This document shows positions 47,882 through 61,904 of a DNA stretch of 64,000 nt, one piece after another. A program made the position numbers and the translations under genes. The stretch's first letter is position 1; the number at the start of each line of letters is the position of its first letter. Below the pieces are notes generated by a model. That model was not told the DNA's origin. It was given only the letters and a program-made list of their open reading frames with translations, and made no database searches. Source of the stretch: Isoetes taiwanensis (lineage: Eukaryota; Streptophyta; Lycopodiopsida; Isoetales; Isoetaceae); NCBI GenBank assembly GCA_021234155.1, contig JAJEKV010000261.1, positions 374,001-438,000 of the forward strand, read 5' to 3'.

Positions 47882-48850
47882 CAGTGTTAAAATTTGACGG
47901 TTTTCGAAAGACAGGCAAAATAATTTTATGTCTTTCGCATGACAGGAAGTTCTCAAATTCTAACCTTTCAAATTCCAAACAAAATTTCAAAATGACAGAG
48001 TCCAATTTTTTAACAAAAAATGTAGAACAAAGACACATTTGCATTAATTGCATTAGAACTCAAAAAAGAGTACATAAATAGATCCACTAACGAGCGGCAT
48101 TACTCTCCTATCTTTTGCTATATATGAATCTATGAAACACACATGCCAATCAATGGATTCAAATGGTTCATCACATAATGAAACCAATATTGTTGCGTCA
48201 AGAGTCTCTCGGTTCATACGACTTTTTGTAGCACTCTTACTAGCATTTTGGCGAGAAAAACCTCGCTCACACCTTGCTGTGCTTCCAGGAATGAGTATTC
48301 AGCATTGCCATAAATTCATTAGGGCTGGAAAACTGTTCCACCAGCTATTAGAAGTTCCATTTTCATCTCTATAAATAGACCAAGCCACATAAATTGTCCC
48401 AACAAAGTCCTCTCTCTCGCTCAAGCATTGTACCCGATCAACTTTTGAAGCGAAGAAGTAAAGTTTCTAACCATCTGTTTCCCAATTCTCCTTGCCAAAG
48501 AAAAAACATTGTATACAGAGTACAAAAAGCATTTCATAATTTTTGGATACTCTATGGCTGAAGACAAGCATATTAAATATTATAACCATTAACCAAACCA
48601 TGGACCATAGAAATATAGGTACAAATCATATTATATGAAGTATATCATATGGATTGACTATAGGAAAAAAATGACAGGCAAATCTACATTTTTAGCCTTT
48701 CAAATGACATGTAAATATTTTACTTGTCTTTCTTATGACAGGCATTTAACTATTTGATGCCCTTCATATGCAGGGCAAAAAATTTTCCTACCCGTTTTGA
48801 CGGGCAAAATAGCAAGAAACGGGCATGAAAGCCGTCAAATTTTAACACTG
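47882..48850. mobile_element. Non-autonomous hAT-like transposon
   Basis: 969 bp. Terminal inverted repeats begin CAGTGTTAAAATTTGACGG, extend to 24 bp, and differ at one base. An exact 8-bp target duplication, ATACTGGT, is at 47874-47881 and 48851-48858. 8-bp duplications and CAGTG ends are typical of hAT elements. The single-copy empty target is seen inverted in the right arm at about 55940 and in the P blocks near 6050 and 39405. It encodes no transposase; the 80-residue frame at 48132-48374 is unrecognised. Confidence 0.92.
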
Positions 48851-48858
48851 ATACTGGT

Positions 48859-49760
48859 ATGCTTTTCTGATTTATAATTTTGCTTGTTTCGTGCTTTCTA
48901 TATGTTTCAAGAATGTTGCATTGATGGAAAAATGATCAAAAAAATAAGAAACTTTTGTGAAAATGTTATTTGGATTGGCAAGGAAAAAGTTTTGATGCGT
49001 TCGTATAGAAAACCAGACATTCTGATTTACAAAGCACTCATGCAACCAATGGTTGGAGTCCATCGCTTCTAGCAGAAGCGAGAATGTTGCCTTTAGAGGC
49101 GGAGGCTCTTTGGCAATTTATTTGATATGTGTTTAGAGTTCAATCTCTAACGCCAGAAGATTGCGATATAAGGTATTAGAAGCAAGCCGTGAGCATGGTT
49201 GGTATCATAAGGGAGTTGCATGGCTGAACCGTTGGGGCATCTCAATGGTAGATATGCCTACAAAACCAGAAGGGATCAAGGAATGGGTCATGATGAGAGT
49301 TACTGATAAAATATGGGCAATGGGCAAGGAAAAATGGAATTCTATAAAAGAAAGATTAATCCTATGGTCACCTACACACCGCAGCAGTATCTCCTTGATC
49401 ATTTACCTAGTAACAATCGATTTGTTGGATCATGAGGGTTAGCTCCCATCATCTATGAATTGAGTATAAACGACGACGTCAGATTCCTAGGGATCAGAGA
49501 ACATGTGAAGTTTGCGTCTCACAAGAAGTTGAAGATGAACATCATTTTCTTATCGCCTGTCCAGCGTATGTAGCCATAAGAGATCGTCATGGATTGAAGG
49601 AGCCGGATCTTCGAAATGTATAAATAGTTTTTCGGTTACACTCACAGTCACTTGCATCTTTCCTTGAGGGGATATGGCAAGTTCGTGAGGCTTCTTTGCA
49701 GCGATGGACTGACATGTCACTCATTTTGTAACACCTTTATAATACGTTTCTGATTTTTGT
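48859..49760 (+). pseudogene. LINE2, C-terminal part, second copy
   Basis: Parallel to 37020-37985 but on +. It has YKALMQPMVGVHR at 49030-49070, then GIKEWVMMRVTDKIW at 49270-49320 and SYTPQQYLLDH-like sequence to 49400. The C-terminal Cys/His region is at about 49495-49560. Stops and frameshifts are frequent. It is at the junction where the two arms of the inverted repeat stop matching. Confidence 0.65.
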
Positions 49761-49779
49761 TTGTTTGTCAGAGTCCGTT

Positions 49780-51990
49780 CATCCGCTACCGTGATTTCGA
49801 GAGGCGGGTTTCCTAGTTATTAGTGGTATGAAGGAAGTTTATTTTTGAATCCTCGGCTCGCAAAGGCGAGGCGGTATGGTCTCCGAAATTCCTTCTAGCT
49901 ATCCGCTATATGAACTATAATCTTTGTTGTAAAAGATAGTGCGTAAAAGCATCTTTGCTCTTTAGCAATGTCATAATATGGTATTCAAAGGTGAGTGCTT
50001 TTATCTCGAGAAAAGTTTATCCGCAACATTAATCTTGAAGTTCATTGTCAAAGAGTTCATTTTTGTATGTGGTTTTATGTGTATGTTCAAAGCATGTCCG
50101 ATAATACATGTAACCAAACATCAAGAAGCGTACTAAGGTTTGTATGTAGCAATTTGCGAGCATTGGCCTTGTTGTTCCTTATCCATCTTTGGATATAAGC
50201 TGTAGATTCCACGCCATTCCGTTAGGTTCTATGTTCTTCTTGTAATAGCAAGAACAAGAATGTGCATAAACTCAACCAAAGGCGAGGGAGACCATACAAG
50301 AAATATGTATAAAACAAAAAACAAACAAGTGTGGGATAATAAGTGTAAAAGTCCGTTATACAAATAGCAAAGTCTCGCAATACAAAGCTCATGCATTTTA
50401 TTTTGCCCTGTATATGCACTTTCAAGTCTGTCAAAGACTCGAAGAGCTAAATTTAAAGAAAGGATTTGCGTACGAGGAAGATATGTCGATCCGAATGTAC
50501 ATGGTAAGTAAAGAAGCTTTTTAATATTGGCCATGTTGTATGCAATCAAATGTTTGCACTAATAGTACATTCAATTTCGACATATTTCCACGCTTTCCAT
50601 TGGCGAGAGGGGTTGATTGCTATGGTAGTACAACCTCGTTCTTGTTCTATATGTTTGCGGTCATATGTGCCTTCTTGATGATGGGTGCTATTATTTTGCT
50701 TTAACAATGGGTATGACACCACCCCTGCGCAACAATATGTCAATGCGGGACCACGCAGAAGAATGTCGAAGACAATGCCATTTCTTGCGGGTGCTTTAGC
50801 ATGGGTCTTGCTTCTAAATCATGTTCTTAAACGTTGTAACACATAGTAGGAGCAAGAAGAGAAATCCTATGCCAAATGTGATCTATGAAGTGCCTTCCCG
50901 GTGTACAAGACTCTTTACTGTTAGTCTTGAAAGATGCAACTCCCTTGATACACTGGGTCGACTTTTAGGGCTGCTGCATGCATAGTTTGTGAAATATGTG
51001 ATAGATGGTTCCCTGCTCTATGTGGAGAATATGACAACTTGACAAGTAATTATAGAATTTTGGCAATGTGACAGTACATTGTGGTTTATCCGGTTCCTTG
51101 ATCAAAAACGCAGATTGTCGGGGTATTTTCCATCAATGAGTTATCATAGTGATCTTGATTAGAGAGGTCTAATGTTTGTTCTTATATGATTCATCAGCTC
51201 GGAAGATAGACTACCAATGGTATAATTGTCACAGCAAATTTTCTTCTTTGATCAATTCAAACTTGTCATTCAAAAGGACTTTGGGCCTCTCCTTGCCTTT
51301 GCCATCCCATTAAAGGGTTTCTCATTCAAACTAGTCTACCCATCTTAGGATTTTGCTTAAAGTGAAGGGAATACTTATATCTGATCCAAGGAACAGCGTG
51401 TTTGTAGAACTATTGGGAGCAATTTCCCATCCTTCAGTCTTCCTTCCATTGAATAAATGGGATTAATGTTGTGGAGAAGCTTCAATCAGGACTTAAGGAT
51501 ATTTGTTATCTCAATTTTACTTTGACAATGCAAGTGGATGCTTGTGGATTTAAAAGTGATAACGTCCTTTCTTAGAATACTGTTCTAATTCAGCTTGTTC
51601 AAGATGGGGGGCTATGGAACGTAATGTTCTAAGTAACTTAATAATCCCTCAACTTCTAAGGCACTCTTTTTTGGAAAAAACTTGTCGAGCCCTGTAAAAA
51701 AGAAGGCATAAAAAAATGGCTTGTTCTCATCTTCAGCGACGTACCGAAATGGTAAATGAAACAACAACGGTCCTTCATATTTCACATTGAATAACAAGTG
51801 GTCTCAGCAATTAACATATTATATTTTGTTCTTATATACATGCATTTTCAATCTTTAGATTGGGGAATATTCTAAAACATATATCCCATCAGTGCATCCT
51901 AGCCCTACACCTCCAATGCTTAGGTGGCTCTATATTTTAATCCTTTGCACCTACAACATGGTCCACAAGATTTGCAGACTTGAAAAGTCC
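49780..51990 (-). repeat. U block, copy 3
   Basis: Inverted relative to copy 1. It is the copy with the most CAG/CTG replacements compared with 61905-64000, for example TATCCGCTATATGAAC at 49904 against TATCTGCTATATGAAC. It ends at GAAAAGTCC next to LINE1 copy B, giving the empty site of the 6.8-kb transposon. Confidence 0.85.
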
Positions 51991-52396
51991 TTGCCATTAT
52001 TTCTACTGCTGCAAAAAGGCAGCCCCTACAACATGAGTGTTAACTGATTGTATGCCACAAAATTCAAACCTCCCAAGTTCTGCCTCCATTGTGTTACAAA
52101 TATACAGAAGGTACAAGCTGGGGGATTCAAATCCCCTACGCATAGTGCAGATCCAATCAACTTGTTTGCCCAAGGGGCAGGGGCTATTCCCATGCATATG
52201 CAGATACAATCACAGATTCCTTTTTCCCATTCATCTAGATCCAGACTTGACCCCGGCTCAATTGGAAGCCAGGAAAATAAAATGGGAAAAGGTGAAAGCA
52301 GCAAGAACAGAGGGTTTTGTAGCATATCTAGATAGAAATGGGAAGGCAATTCTGACAAAAAGGAAAAAGGAATAGGAAGTCGGGGTCTTGAAGGTC

Positions 52397-53839
52397 ATGT
52401 TTTGGAATGCACATGGGCTTACACAAGCAAAAATAGATGCAGTAGCAAATCTGATTGATCAATTTGATGTCATCATGTTTTGTGAAACTTGGGAACATCA
52501 AGCTAGAGCTTTGCCCCAAATCGTTAACTTCACCCTTATAAGTGCTGCATGGAATCTGAAAACTCCAGGTGTAGGCAGAGGTAATGGAGGTTTAGCGGTT
52601 TATGCAAGGTTAACATTGCAGAACTTTATTTCAGTAGTGAGAGTACATGAACATAATCAGCACATATGGATAAGAGCAAACATGAGGGATAAGGTGGTAC
52701 ACATGGCTGCCTGTTATTATGCACCATTGAATATGAGCTTATACCAGCAATTGGCTCTAGATAAGAAGAGTCCGCTGCATGTACTCTGTAAAGACATTCT
52801 TGAATTTGCTGAAATAGGAGAAATACTGATTGTAGGAGACTTCAACGCACGGACTAAAGGGGCTCAAGCTGTTATATTTGAGCAGCCAGGGGATGTCCTT
52901 CTATCGGAATATATGGATACGGATTGCATCAGAGCTTCTAATGATGGGGTTAAGAACCTCATGGGTGACTTTTTGCTTGAAATGGGTACGGCATGTGGAC
53001 TTACAATCATGAATGGGGTCAGCAAGTTTGCAAACTCAAGAGGATCTACTTGCTTTACTCCGCTGGGAGAAAGCACAGTAGACTACGCTATGTCCCTCAG
53101 AAGCTCTAATCTAGTCACCGATTTTGAAGTAAGCAACAAACTGCCAGAATCTGATCATGCTTACCTGAAGGTGGTTTTGTCAGGCACTATCAATGAACAA
53201 CAATCCAACAAGACTTTCAAACCCAAGTTAAAACTGGACTACACTAAGAGAGACATTTTTCAACAAATCATCTCATTTAGGCTTGCTCAGATCAAGTGGA
53301 CAGGGAACTTGGATCCTGATGCTAATCTGCTGACAGATCTCCTCAACCATGCCGCAAGTGAATCCTTTAGATTCACTAAGCAGAGAAAAATAGGGCATCA
53401 TTGCAATAGCTGGTGGGATGATGATTGTCGGAAAGCCCAGGCAACTCTGCCTAAAGGATGCAGACTTAAGCCAAAGTGGTATAAGGACCTGATCAGAAGA
53501 AAAAAGCGCATATTTCTCAAGATAAGACAAGATTCATTGGGGCACTGGTTTATGCAATATCCAAAGACGTTCTGGTCTAAGCTGCTTACCAAAACCGCGC
53601 AGGATATGATGAACATAAATGACATGTTAGTGATGGTAAAATCAATATATCAGCATGATGGTGCAGGATCGATGAGGAAAATCAGCATAGACGCACCCAT
53701 GTTCTCAGAAGAGGATGTTCAGGAAGCCCTTTCACTCATGAAGAACGGTAAAGCCTCTGACCTGCAAGGATTGAGCATTGAACTCTTGAAATGGGGAGGG
53801 GATAATTTGATCCCAAAGAGTCACACACCAATTGAATGA
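52397..53839 (+). pseudogene. LINE1 copy B: AP endonuclease and start of the reverse transcriptase protein
   Basis: Nicks target DNA for target-primed reverse transcription. From ATG 52397 it reads MFWNAHGL. It keeps the apurinic endonuclease landmarks CETW, a tyrosine-rich ACYYAPL, IVGDFNART, STVDYAM and PESDHAYL (the catalytic Asp-His pair), followed by KLDYTKRD and W-DDDCRKAQATLP. The frame ends early at about 53838: GATCCCAAAGAGTCAC replaces GATCCCAGTAGTCAC of copy A, a one-base gain at a CAG site. No ORF1 is complete. A 113-codon frame upstream stops at TAG 52373 in the same register. Confidence 0.85.
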
Positions 53840-55479
53840 AGCGATCATCCGGGGCATACCACAAGCTTGGCGAAAAAAGAATAATTCCAATCCACAAGTC
53901 CAGGCAGCAAACTAGAAGCCAAGAACTATCATTTACAATCATGGTGGGCGATGTTTTCCAAGCTATTAGGCAGTTTGTTGGAGCGAAATTTGAGGTGGGC
54001 AAGAGAATGGCAAAAGGGTCCTATCTCAAGCGGGTTTTAGGCGAATTACAAAGACACTCTAGACCATGCTCTAACTCTAAGAGTCTTGTCAGAAAAAGCT
54101 AAAGCATCCAAGAAAGCTTTATGTATGGCTTTCATCGATTTCTCCAATGCCTTTGATACCGTGCCAAGAGATGGCCTGGACATGAGAATGGAAAGGTTAC
54201 AAGTCCCAGACACCTTATGGGGCGCAGTGGCTTGCCTGTACGAGGAGGTGATTATCAATCTGGGAATGGGTGTATCAGACCAGGTGCATAGCACTATCGG
54301 CGTATGGCAGGGCTGCCCTTTGTCACCTACCTTATTCGGACTCTATATTGATGAACTTGAGGACTGGCTTCTGAGTAGAGGTATGCCGGGAACTCGGTTA
54401 GGAAATTTTGTGATCCAACTTCTATTGTATGCAGACGATGTGATTCTTCTTGCAGATAGACCTGAAGTATTGCAAAGTCATCTAGATGTGTTATTGCAAT
54501 TCTGTGAGGAGCGAGGGATGCAGGTCAATTTGGAAAAATCCAAAGTGATGATATATGGGACTGTCAAAAGACCAGATCTTTTGTACAACAGAGCTAAATT
54601 AGAAACAGTGGATTGTTACAAGTATCTGGGTTTAGAATTCTGTTCAAATTACAGATGGAAAGAATGCATAAGGAAAAGGATTGCTGGAGGAAAGGCGTCT
54701 TTGTATGAAATGTTGAGAAAATGCCACAGGTTATGTCTCACGGATTGGGGATTGAAGAAAATGTTGTTTAAGACATTGGTGTAGATTGTGGTCTTATGTG
54801 GAGCACCAATATGGGGACCAGCCATCTCGAGAGATAGCTGGGACCAAATAGAAGTGGTTTTGAAGACCTTTTTGATGGAAGAGTTAGGTATCAAACACCA
54901 AACACCTTATGCAATAATGTTGGCTGAAACAGGTCTGATCCCATTGGGAGCGGAGCCTTATATCAGACCATAAACTTTGTGAATAGACTGAGAAAGCAAG
55001 CTGATAGCCGCCTATCAAAGGCGGCGATGGTCCAGTCATTGGATTCGGGCTGCTACAATGATGTCACAAAATAAAATGAGAGTTGGGGGATTAAGGCGGA
55101 TAATTGGCCGCATTACCATGTTGCGGGGACACGAGATCCGTGTAATTACTAGTCAGAATAAACTGTGGGCCAAACCAGGATCTCGGACTATAGGGAAGAA
55201 GTGAATCCTATGGTTATGTATACGGACCAAGCATATTTGGGATCAAAAATACCAATACATATAAAAAAGATTATTGCTAGGTTCCGATCTAGTTCTCATC
55301 GTCTTGGAGTGGAGACAGGCCGATGCGCAAAGATTCCAAAGGAAGATCAAAAGTGCTTGTTATGTGATTCAGAAGAAGTAGAAGACGAGACACATGTCTT
55401 CCTCCATTGTTCAGCTTATCAACACCTAAGAGATGTATTTGACATTGACGCTATCAGTTTTCATTCTTTGCTGCCTTAG
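53836..55479 (+). pseudogene. LINE1 copy B: reverse transcriptase domain and C-terminus
   Basis: Motifs: FIDFSNAFDTVPRDGL (catalytic Asp, about 54130), GVWQGCPLSPTLFGLYIDEL (54298-54357), LLLYADDVILLAD (54421-54459, catalytic pair), EKSKVMIYG, CYKYLGLEF. The frame stops at TAG 54782 where copy A reads CAG (LVQTVVLYGAPIW). The sequence continues VVLCGAPIWGPAISRDSW and RRL-KQADSRLSKAAMVQS. It ends with a zinc-knuckle-like CLLCDSEEVEDETHVFLHC (about 55358-55414). The polymerase core is conserved but split by frameshifts before 54086. Confidence 0.85.
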
Positions 55480-55586
55480 GTTTATATATGAGGAAGATAG
55501 AATCTCATAGATCATTTTTGTTACAAACGAAACAGTTGTTGTAACCCGCTGCTCCATGACCTCCAAGGTCCAAAAGGGGCATGATT

Positions 55587-55707
<121 letters not shown>

Positions 55708-55739
55708 TTTATTTTGGTTTTCTAAAAGCTTTCTTCTAT

Positions 55740-57010
55740 AAGCAAGCCAATGCCTCAATACCATTCAATCAGAATGTTTGGTTTTCTATACGAACGCATC
55801 AAAACTTTTTCCTTGCCAATCCAAATAACATTTTCACAAAAGTTTCTTATTTTTTTTATCATTTTTCCATCAATGCAACATTCTTGAAACATATAGAAAG
55901 CACGAAATAAGCAAAATTATAAATCAGAAAAGCATACCAGTATCTAATTATTGTTCATTGCAACATTATGGTGCCTCTCCATACTATTTATCCGCCTCAG
56001 TTCTCATAGAAGAAGAGACCCATCCAAATTCATGTGCGCTTGCATGTGCTGGCGCTCAGTAATACTGACCTCAATCTCCACCTCTTTCCATTCCATATGG
56101 GATATGACCTTCTCCAATGTTGCAAACAACCTCCCCAGCCGCATCCTGAGCAAGCGGGCTGAAGCTGCCACCGATTCAACAAGCATGTTTATATTCACAA
56201 TGCTTGAGACCACTTCCAAGCAATCTGCACTCGCTTCACATTCGAAAAGAAAACCACATGAGGACTAGATGCAGCAAGGTCAGTATGAGGGGGCGACATG
56301 GCTCTTCATCACTACCTATGTCAATAATGCCAATCCCAATCGGGTGGCCTCGCACCCATCACTCCGATAGGCTTGTGCTAGCAAAGACCCGGTTGCATGC
56401 CCACAAAGAGCCCTATTCTTCATTCCTATCCTCCCCTCCACAAAGTTCTCGTCCATGTCCTCCAAGGAGTGCCACGTGGGGTATTTTAATGGTGTATTAT
56501 GGTGGAGTCAACTGGCATCGCCAATATACCGTAATGCTAATCGGGCAAAAAATTCTTGGTTTTTGTTGATCCGATTAACAAAACATGAAAATATGTATAG
56601 CAATTAAAGAATGACATAGTCTTGAGCTCAAAACGACTCCCCAACCATGATATTGTAATAACTTGTCTGTGATTCACCAGTTATTGAACCTTAAATCGTG
56701 GACTAGGAATAAAGTACACATTCAGGTAGGTACGTTAGCTTCGTAATCAAAAGATTATAATGCGATAATTTAAATGTTACCAATATCATGATTGGATCAC
56801 CCTTCATCTAATGGTGTATTTTGGTGGTGCCATGTGGCATCTTCAATATATGGCAATGCTAATCTTGCAGAAAATCTTTTGTTACTTACAAAATATGAAA
56901 ATTTGTATAGCAACTGAAGAACGCCATATCCTAAACTCAAGACTTCCAACCATAATATTGTAATGACTTGTCTGTGATTACAGGTTCAGCTCCCGAGTAA
57001 TGCCTGTGTA
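55740..57010 (+). repeat. P block, copy 5 (right arm)
   Basis: Same strand as copy 1. The conserved minus frame is at 56004-56219. The site at 55930-55945 is the empty hAT target. 55740-55925 joins it to the LINE1 tail. Confidence 0.8.
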
Positions 57011-57780
57011 GTTTCCAGTGGAACGGATCGCAATGTTGCACTGAAGACTCTGGTGTTGGCCCCGATGGCTTGAATTCATGGTGGTTTTTTACGATGGCGA
57101 TGGCACCTTGGGTACTATCCTCTAGGCCTAACATGGCAGGGGTGACCCTATGTGATCCTAAAGCATCATTTCCCATACTAGGGTTCTAGAGTATGTCGTA
57201 ACATGGTGGAGTAGTGGTGCTCCAGAACGCAATGGACGATGAAGAAGAAAAAGTATGGTCTCATCTAAATGAGCAGTAATAGAGCAATGTTTGTGTGATG
57301 TGCATGTCTCATAAAACAGTTGGACATTATAAATGCGTCTCCTTTTTCTCTACTTCTTTATCTTTCACTAAACGAATAATCTTAGGAGCAATCGCCTATG
57401 TCACCATGCCCCTAAACTGCCATGCCCAGGGTCACGGGTTCGACGCTTCGTTGTGAAAGTGACCATGATCATTGTAATGCTCGTGGTGAAGGACCCACTT
57501 CAGCCATATACTGTAGTGGGGACGAGCCACATCTGGGTGTGTTTTCTCCCATGATCTTCGTGAGGTCCCCGTGCATGTTAAAAATAAGGAAAAATTATAA
57601 AAATACCCCTATATTTATGCAAAATTGTAAAAATGCCCCTGTTTTTGGGATAAGTTTGATGGAAATGACTGTAACTTTTTTATGATGATCAAAATGAGAA
57701 TATATCCTTCAGATCCATTGTAATACAACGATATCTTCCTATCAGAGCTAGAATCACTTGAATCGGAGTTCGAAATCTTA
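57000..57780 (+). repeat. M block 2, right arm
   Basis: Mirror of 45990-46700. The conserved frame is at 57422-57685, and GTCACGGGTTCGACGCTTCG is at about 57431-57450. Confidence 0.7.
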
Positions 57781-58389
57781 AGTTAGACTCAAGTCATAGA
57801 CATGGAAAGTATGCCTTTAAATGGCGGCGATTTGACCATAATCCCAACCTTCGGTTGGTTCATTATCGATCGGTGCTGCATTGCAGTCTCGATCATCAAA
57901 AGTTGGAACTATTGCGAAAATAAATGTTGGATCTCATCCACGACAAATATTGTGCAACCACATTCCATATCGCATGGGTAGCAATACTGGAGCAAAGCTC
58001 GCAGATGAGAGCTCCATGCTTCTAGGATCGCCATTTGAGGATCCTAAAGCAAAGGAGGAGATGGACGACCTAGATTTGGCCTGGCATCCGACGGTCGAGA
58101 TGCCTCGTGATGAAACATGACAGCCTCCATATTGCAACCGTGCACGCGGACCATCGAGATCAATTTCATGGGTAGCTTATGGAGCACAGTTATTGTGCTC
58201 CAGCATACGTACCAGGGTTGATTCATATCCAAAAGTTTGTTGGCTTCGGTCGTGTGACAACCATCTTTGTACACACGAGTATAATACGCGAATGATCATC
58301 ACCATTTGGACACGGTTCTCTATGCTTTGGCGCCTCATCCGAGGGATACCAGGGGTTAGTTTCGCCTGTATAATTCCCAGTGCAACGGA
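57781..58389. other. Spacer between M blocks, right arm
   Basis: Mirror of 45361-45989, with the conserved hairpin at about 58181-58201. No gene recognised. Confidence 0.5.
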
Positions 58390-59350
58390 TCGGCAATGTT
58401 GCTCAAGACTCCGGTGTTGGGCCCGATGGCTTGGATTCATAGTGGTTTTTTACGATGGCAATGGTGTGTTGGGTACTATCATCTAGGCCTAACATGGCAG
58501 GGATGATCCTATGTGATCCTAAAGCATTGTTTCCCATACTAGAGTTCTAGAGTGTGTTGTAACATGGTGGAATAGTTGTGCTCCAGAACGCAATGGACGA
58601 TATCCCAAAAATCAGATGCATCATGCTGCAATCTCGTCCGCAAGTATACGACGTGGAAGCCAGAACATTGTACCAAAACTAAATATGGATGACGAAGGAC
58701 CGAGTAAACAACAGTCGTTGGGGGAAAGGGGGGGAGGTACCACCTGCCAGGAGACTTTTGCTCCAGAATCCACGAATTAAGGGTAAAGTTAACTTGTGCC
58801 CTTATATTATGAAGAAGAAAAAGGATGGTCGCATCTAAATGAGTAGTAATAAAGCAATGTTCGTGTGATGTGCATGTCTCATAGAACAGTTGGACATTAT
58901 AAATGCTTCTCCTTTTTCTCCACTTCTTTATCTTTCACTAAACGAATGATCTTAGGAGTAATCGCCTATGTCACCATGCCTCTAAACTGCCATGCTCAGA
59001 GTCACGGGTTCGACGCTTCGTTGTGAAAGTGACCATGATCATTGTAATGTTCGTGGTGAAGGACCCACTTCAGCCATGTACTGTAGTGGGGATGAGCCAC
59101 ATCTGGGTGTGGTTTCTCCCATAATCTTCGTGAACTCCCCGTGGATGTTAAAAATAAGGAAAAATTATAAAAATACCCCTATATTTATGTATGAAAATGC
59201 CCCTGTTTTTGGGATAGGTTTGATGGAAATGACCGTAAATTTTTTATGATGATCAGAATGAGAATATATTCTTCAGATCCATTGTAGATACAATGATATC
59301 TTCCTATTGGAGCTAGAAATCACTTGAATCGGAGTTTGAAATCTTAAGTT
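58390..59350 (+). repeat. M block 1, right arm
   Basis: Mirror of 44400-45360, including the roughly 190-bp segment absent from M2 (58605-58800). The conserved frame is at 58992-59249. Confidence 0.7.
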
Positions 59351-59401
59351 ATAGTCTCTTAAATCCTTACAAATTTTTGTGTATTAAAAGTAACGGGTGG
59401 A

Positions 59402-59569
59402 CTTCGTTATTCGGCCCCCCTCCCATCGGAAATCAATCGGAACTGTTTTTCTCCCTGTTTTTCAATGGTTGAAGTCATTTTCGGCGATGTTTTTGGTCCT
59501 TTTTTGCTGTTTTTTGCAGTTTTTCTGTTTTTTGGCTTGTTTTCCGATGAGGGGGGTCGAATAATGAAG
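59402..59569. mobile_element. Fold-back (MITE-like) element, right arm
   Basis: Mirror of 44152-44318. Ends CTTCGTTATTCGGCCCCCC and, inverted, CTTCATTATTCGACCCCCC. About 168 bp. Confidence 0.6.
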
Positions 59570-59974
59570 GTCTTCCAAAGTAACATAACTTGTGATTCCC
59601 AACTCTGATTCATGTGATTCTAGCTTTGTTAGGAAGTTATCGTTGTCATCTACAATGCATCTCAATGATGTATTCTTATTCGGATCATCACAAAAGAGTT
59701 ACGGTCATTTCCATTTAAGCGATCCCAAAAACAAGGGCATTTTCATAATTTTGCATAAATATAGCGGTGTCTTTATAATTTGCCTAAAAAATTTTTATCT
59801 ATCCATCTAATAGTATTATCTAATTAAAGGTCTTAGGAGTTTAATAAGATGCATCCATGGACTAAGGGGTCTGATGGCATAAATGTAACAAAATTGATCT
59901 TCAAATAAACAATATAAAAGAGCGAATAATCTTATTCGAGCACTTTATAACCAACAATTAGAATAATTATTTGC
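59570..59974. other. 3' flank of the right-arm peroxidase
   Basis: Mirror of 43755-44151 and related to 9605-9850. No gene. Confidence 0.5.
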
Positions 59975-61068
<1,094 letters not shown>

Positions 61069-61904
61069 GCTAGAAATCAACTAGATGGGTTAGAGAAACG
61101 CAACAATGTATGCAATTGGAACGAAGCTTAAGGGTTAAATAGGTGGAGCAAACAACATTAAGAATGTCGAAAAGAAGAATGCATGATGCAAGGAAGCGTA
61201 ATGGGTAGGTATGGTGGTCTAGTCTATGGACTAACATTTGAAAACATACCCAAATCGAGTAATGGTGCAGCATAGCATTTGACTAAACATATTCTATTTT
61301 GATAATACTATACTAGAAAATATCCGTTGATGCAGTCTACGCGCTCAGGATTCTTCCCAATGCTCGGGTCCGTGGCATTAGATCATTTTGGTCTCACATT
61401 CCGATGAAATACAACAAACATATTGCGAGATTCGCATCCCTTTTGCAAGGTATGAACTCATGAAGCAGGGTCGTTTGGCTGTTTTCCTTCACGTTTTGTT
61501 GTTCATGCTATGTTTTCATCCAGCTTGAGAGTTTGTTGTTAGTTTCTTAGCAAAGTGAAACTGTCGTCCAAGCAAAAGAATCGAATTGAACCGTAAATGT
61601 AACTGTAACTGAGTGCAATAGGAGTGTTGGTTTGATTCGATCTGCCCTAAGATTTGGGTAGCCTATATCCCACAGGCAAGATCAACCCATAGAGAACAAA
61701 GAGATTATAAAGACGGAGGGGTGGCCACAAGAACCATACTTACCTGGGCGGGGTTTATCAGTGATCAACAAGGCTGATGGCCTACAGCAGTTTGTGCCAT
61801 TGCACCAGGGCATGGATTGTTGTAGCATCTCCCTAAGGGGAGAGTGCACGTCATAATTTGTGGTAGTGGGGGCTCGCGTTCGCGCGGCCCCTTAATCAAT
61901 TAAT
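61069..61904. other. 5' flank of the right-arm peroxidase with arm-specific 410 bp
   Basis: 61069-61466 mirrors the left arm. 61467-61880 is absent there, and the left arm joins GAAGCA directly to AATTAATTATGAACTCGCGGCC. No terminal repeats or frames identify the extra piece. Confidence 0.55.
61135..61141 (-). promoter_or_regulatory. TATA-like TATTTAA upstream of the right-arm peroxidase
   Basis: 67-73 bases before the ATG at 61068; conserved in the left arm. Sequence match only. Confidence 0.35.

Larger units (their letters stand above)
51991..55586 (+). mobile_element. LINE1 copy B, near full-length non-LTR retrotransposon
   Basis: Order: 5' region with a short frame (52037-52375), an in-frame TAG, AP endonuclease plus reverse transcriptase, C-terminal zinc knuckle, (ATT)n tail. 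It lies between U block 3 and P block 5. It is the best-preserved LINE in the window, but a frameshift at about 53810-53830 and a TAG at 54782 break the protein. Confidence 0.88.
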
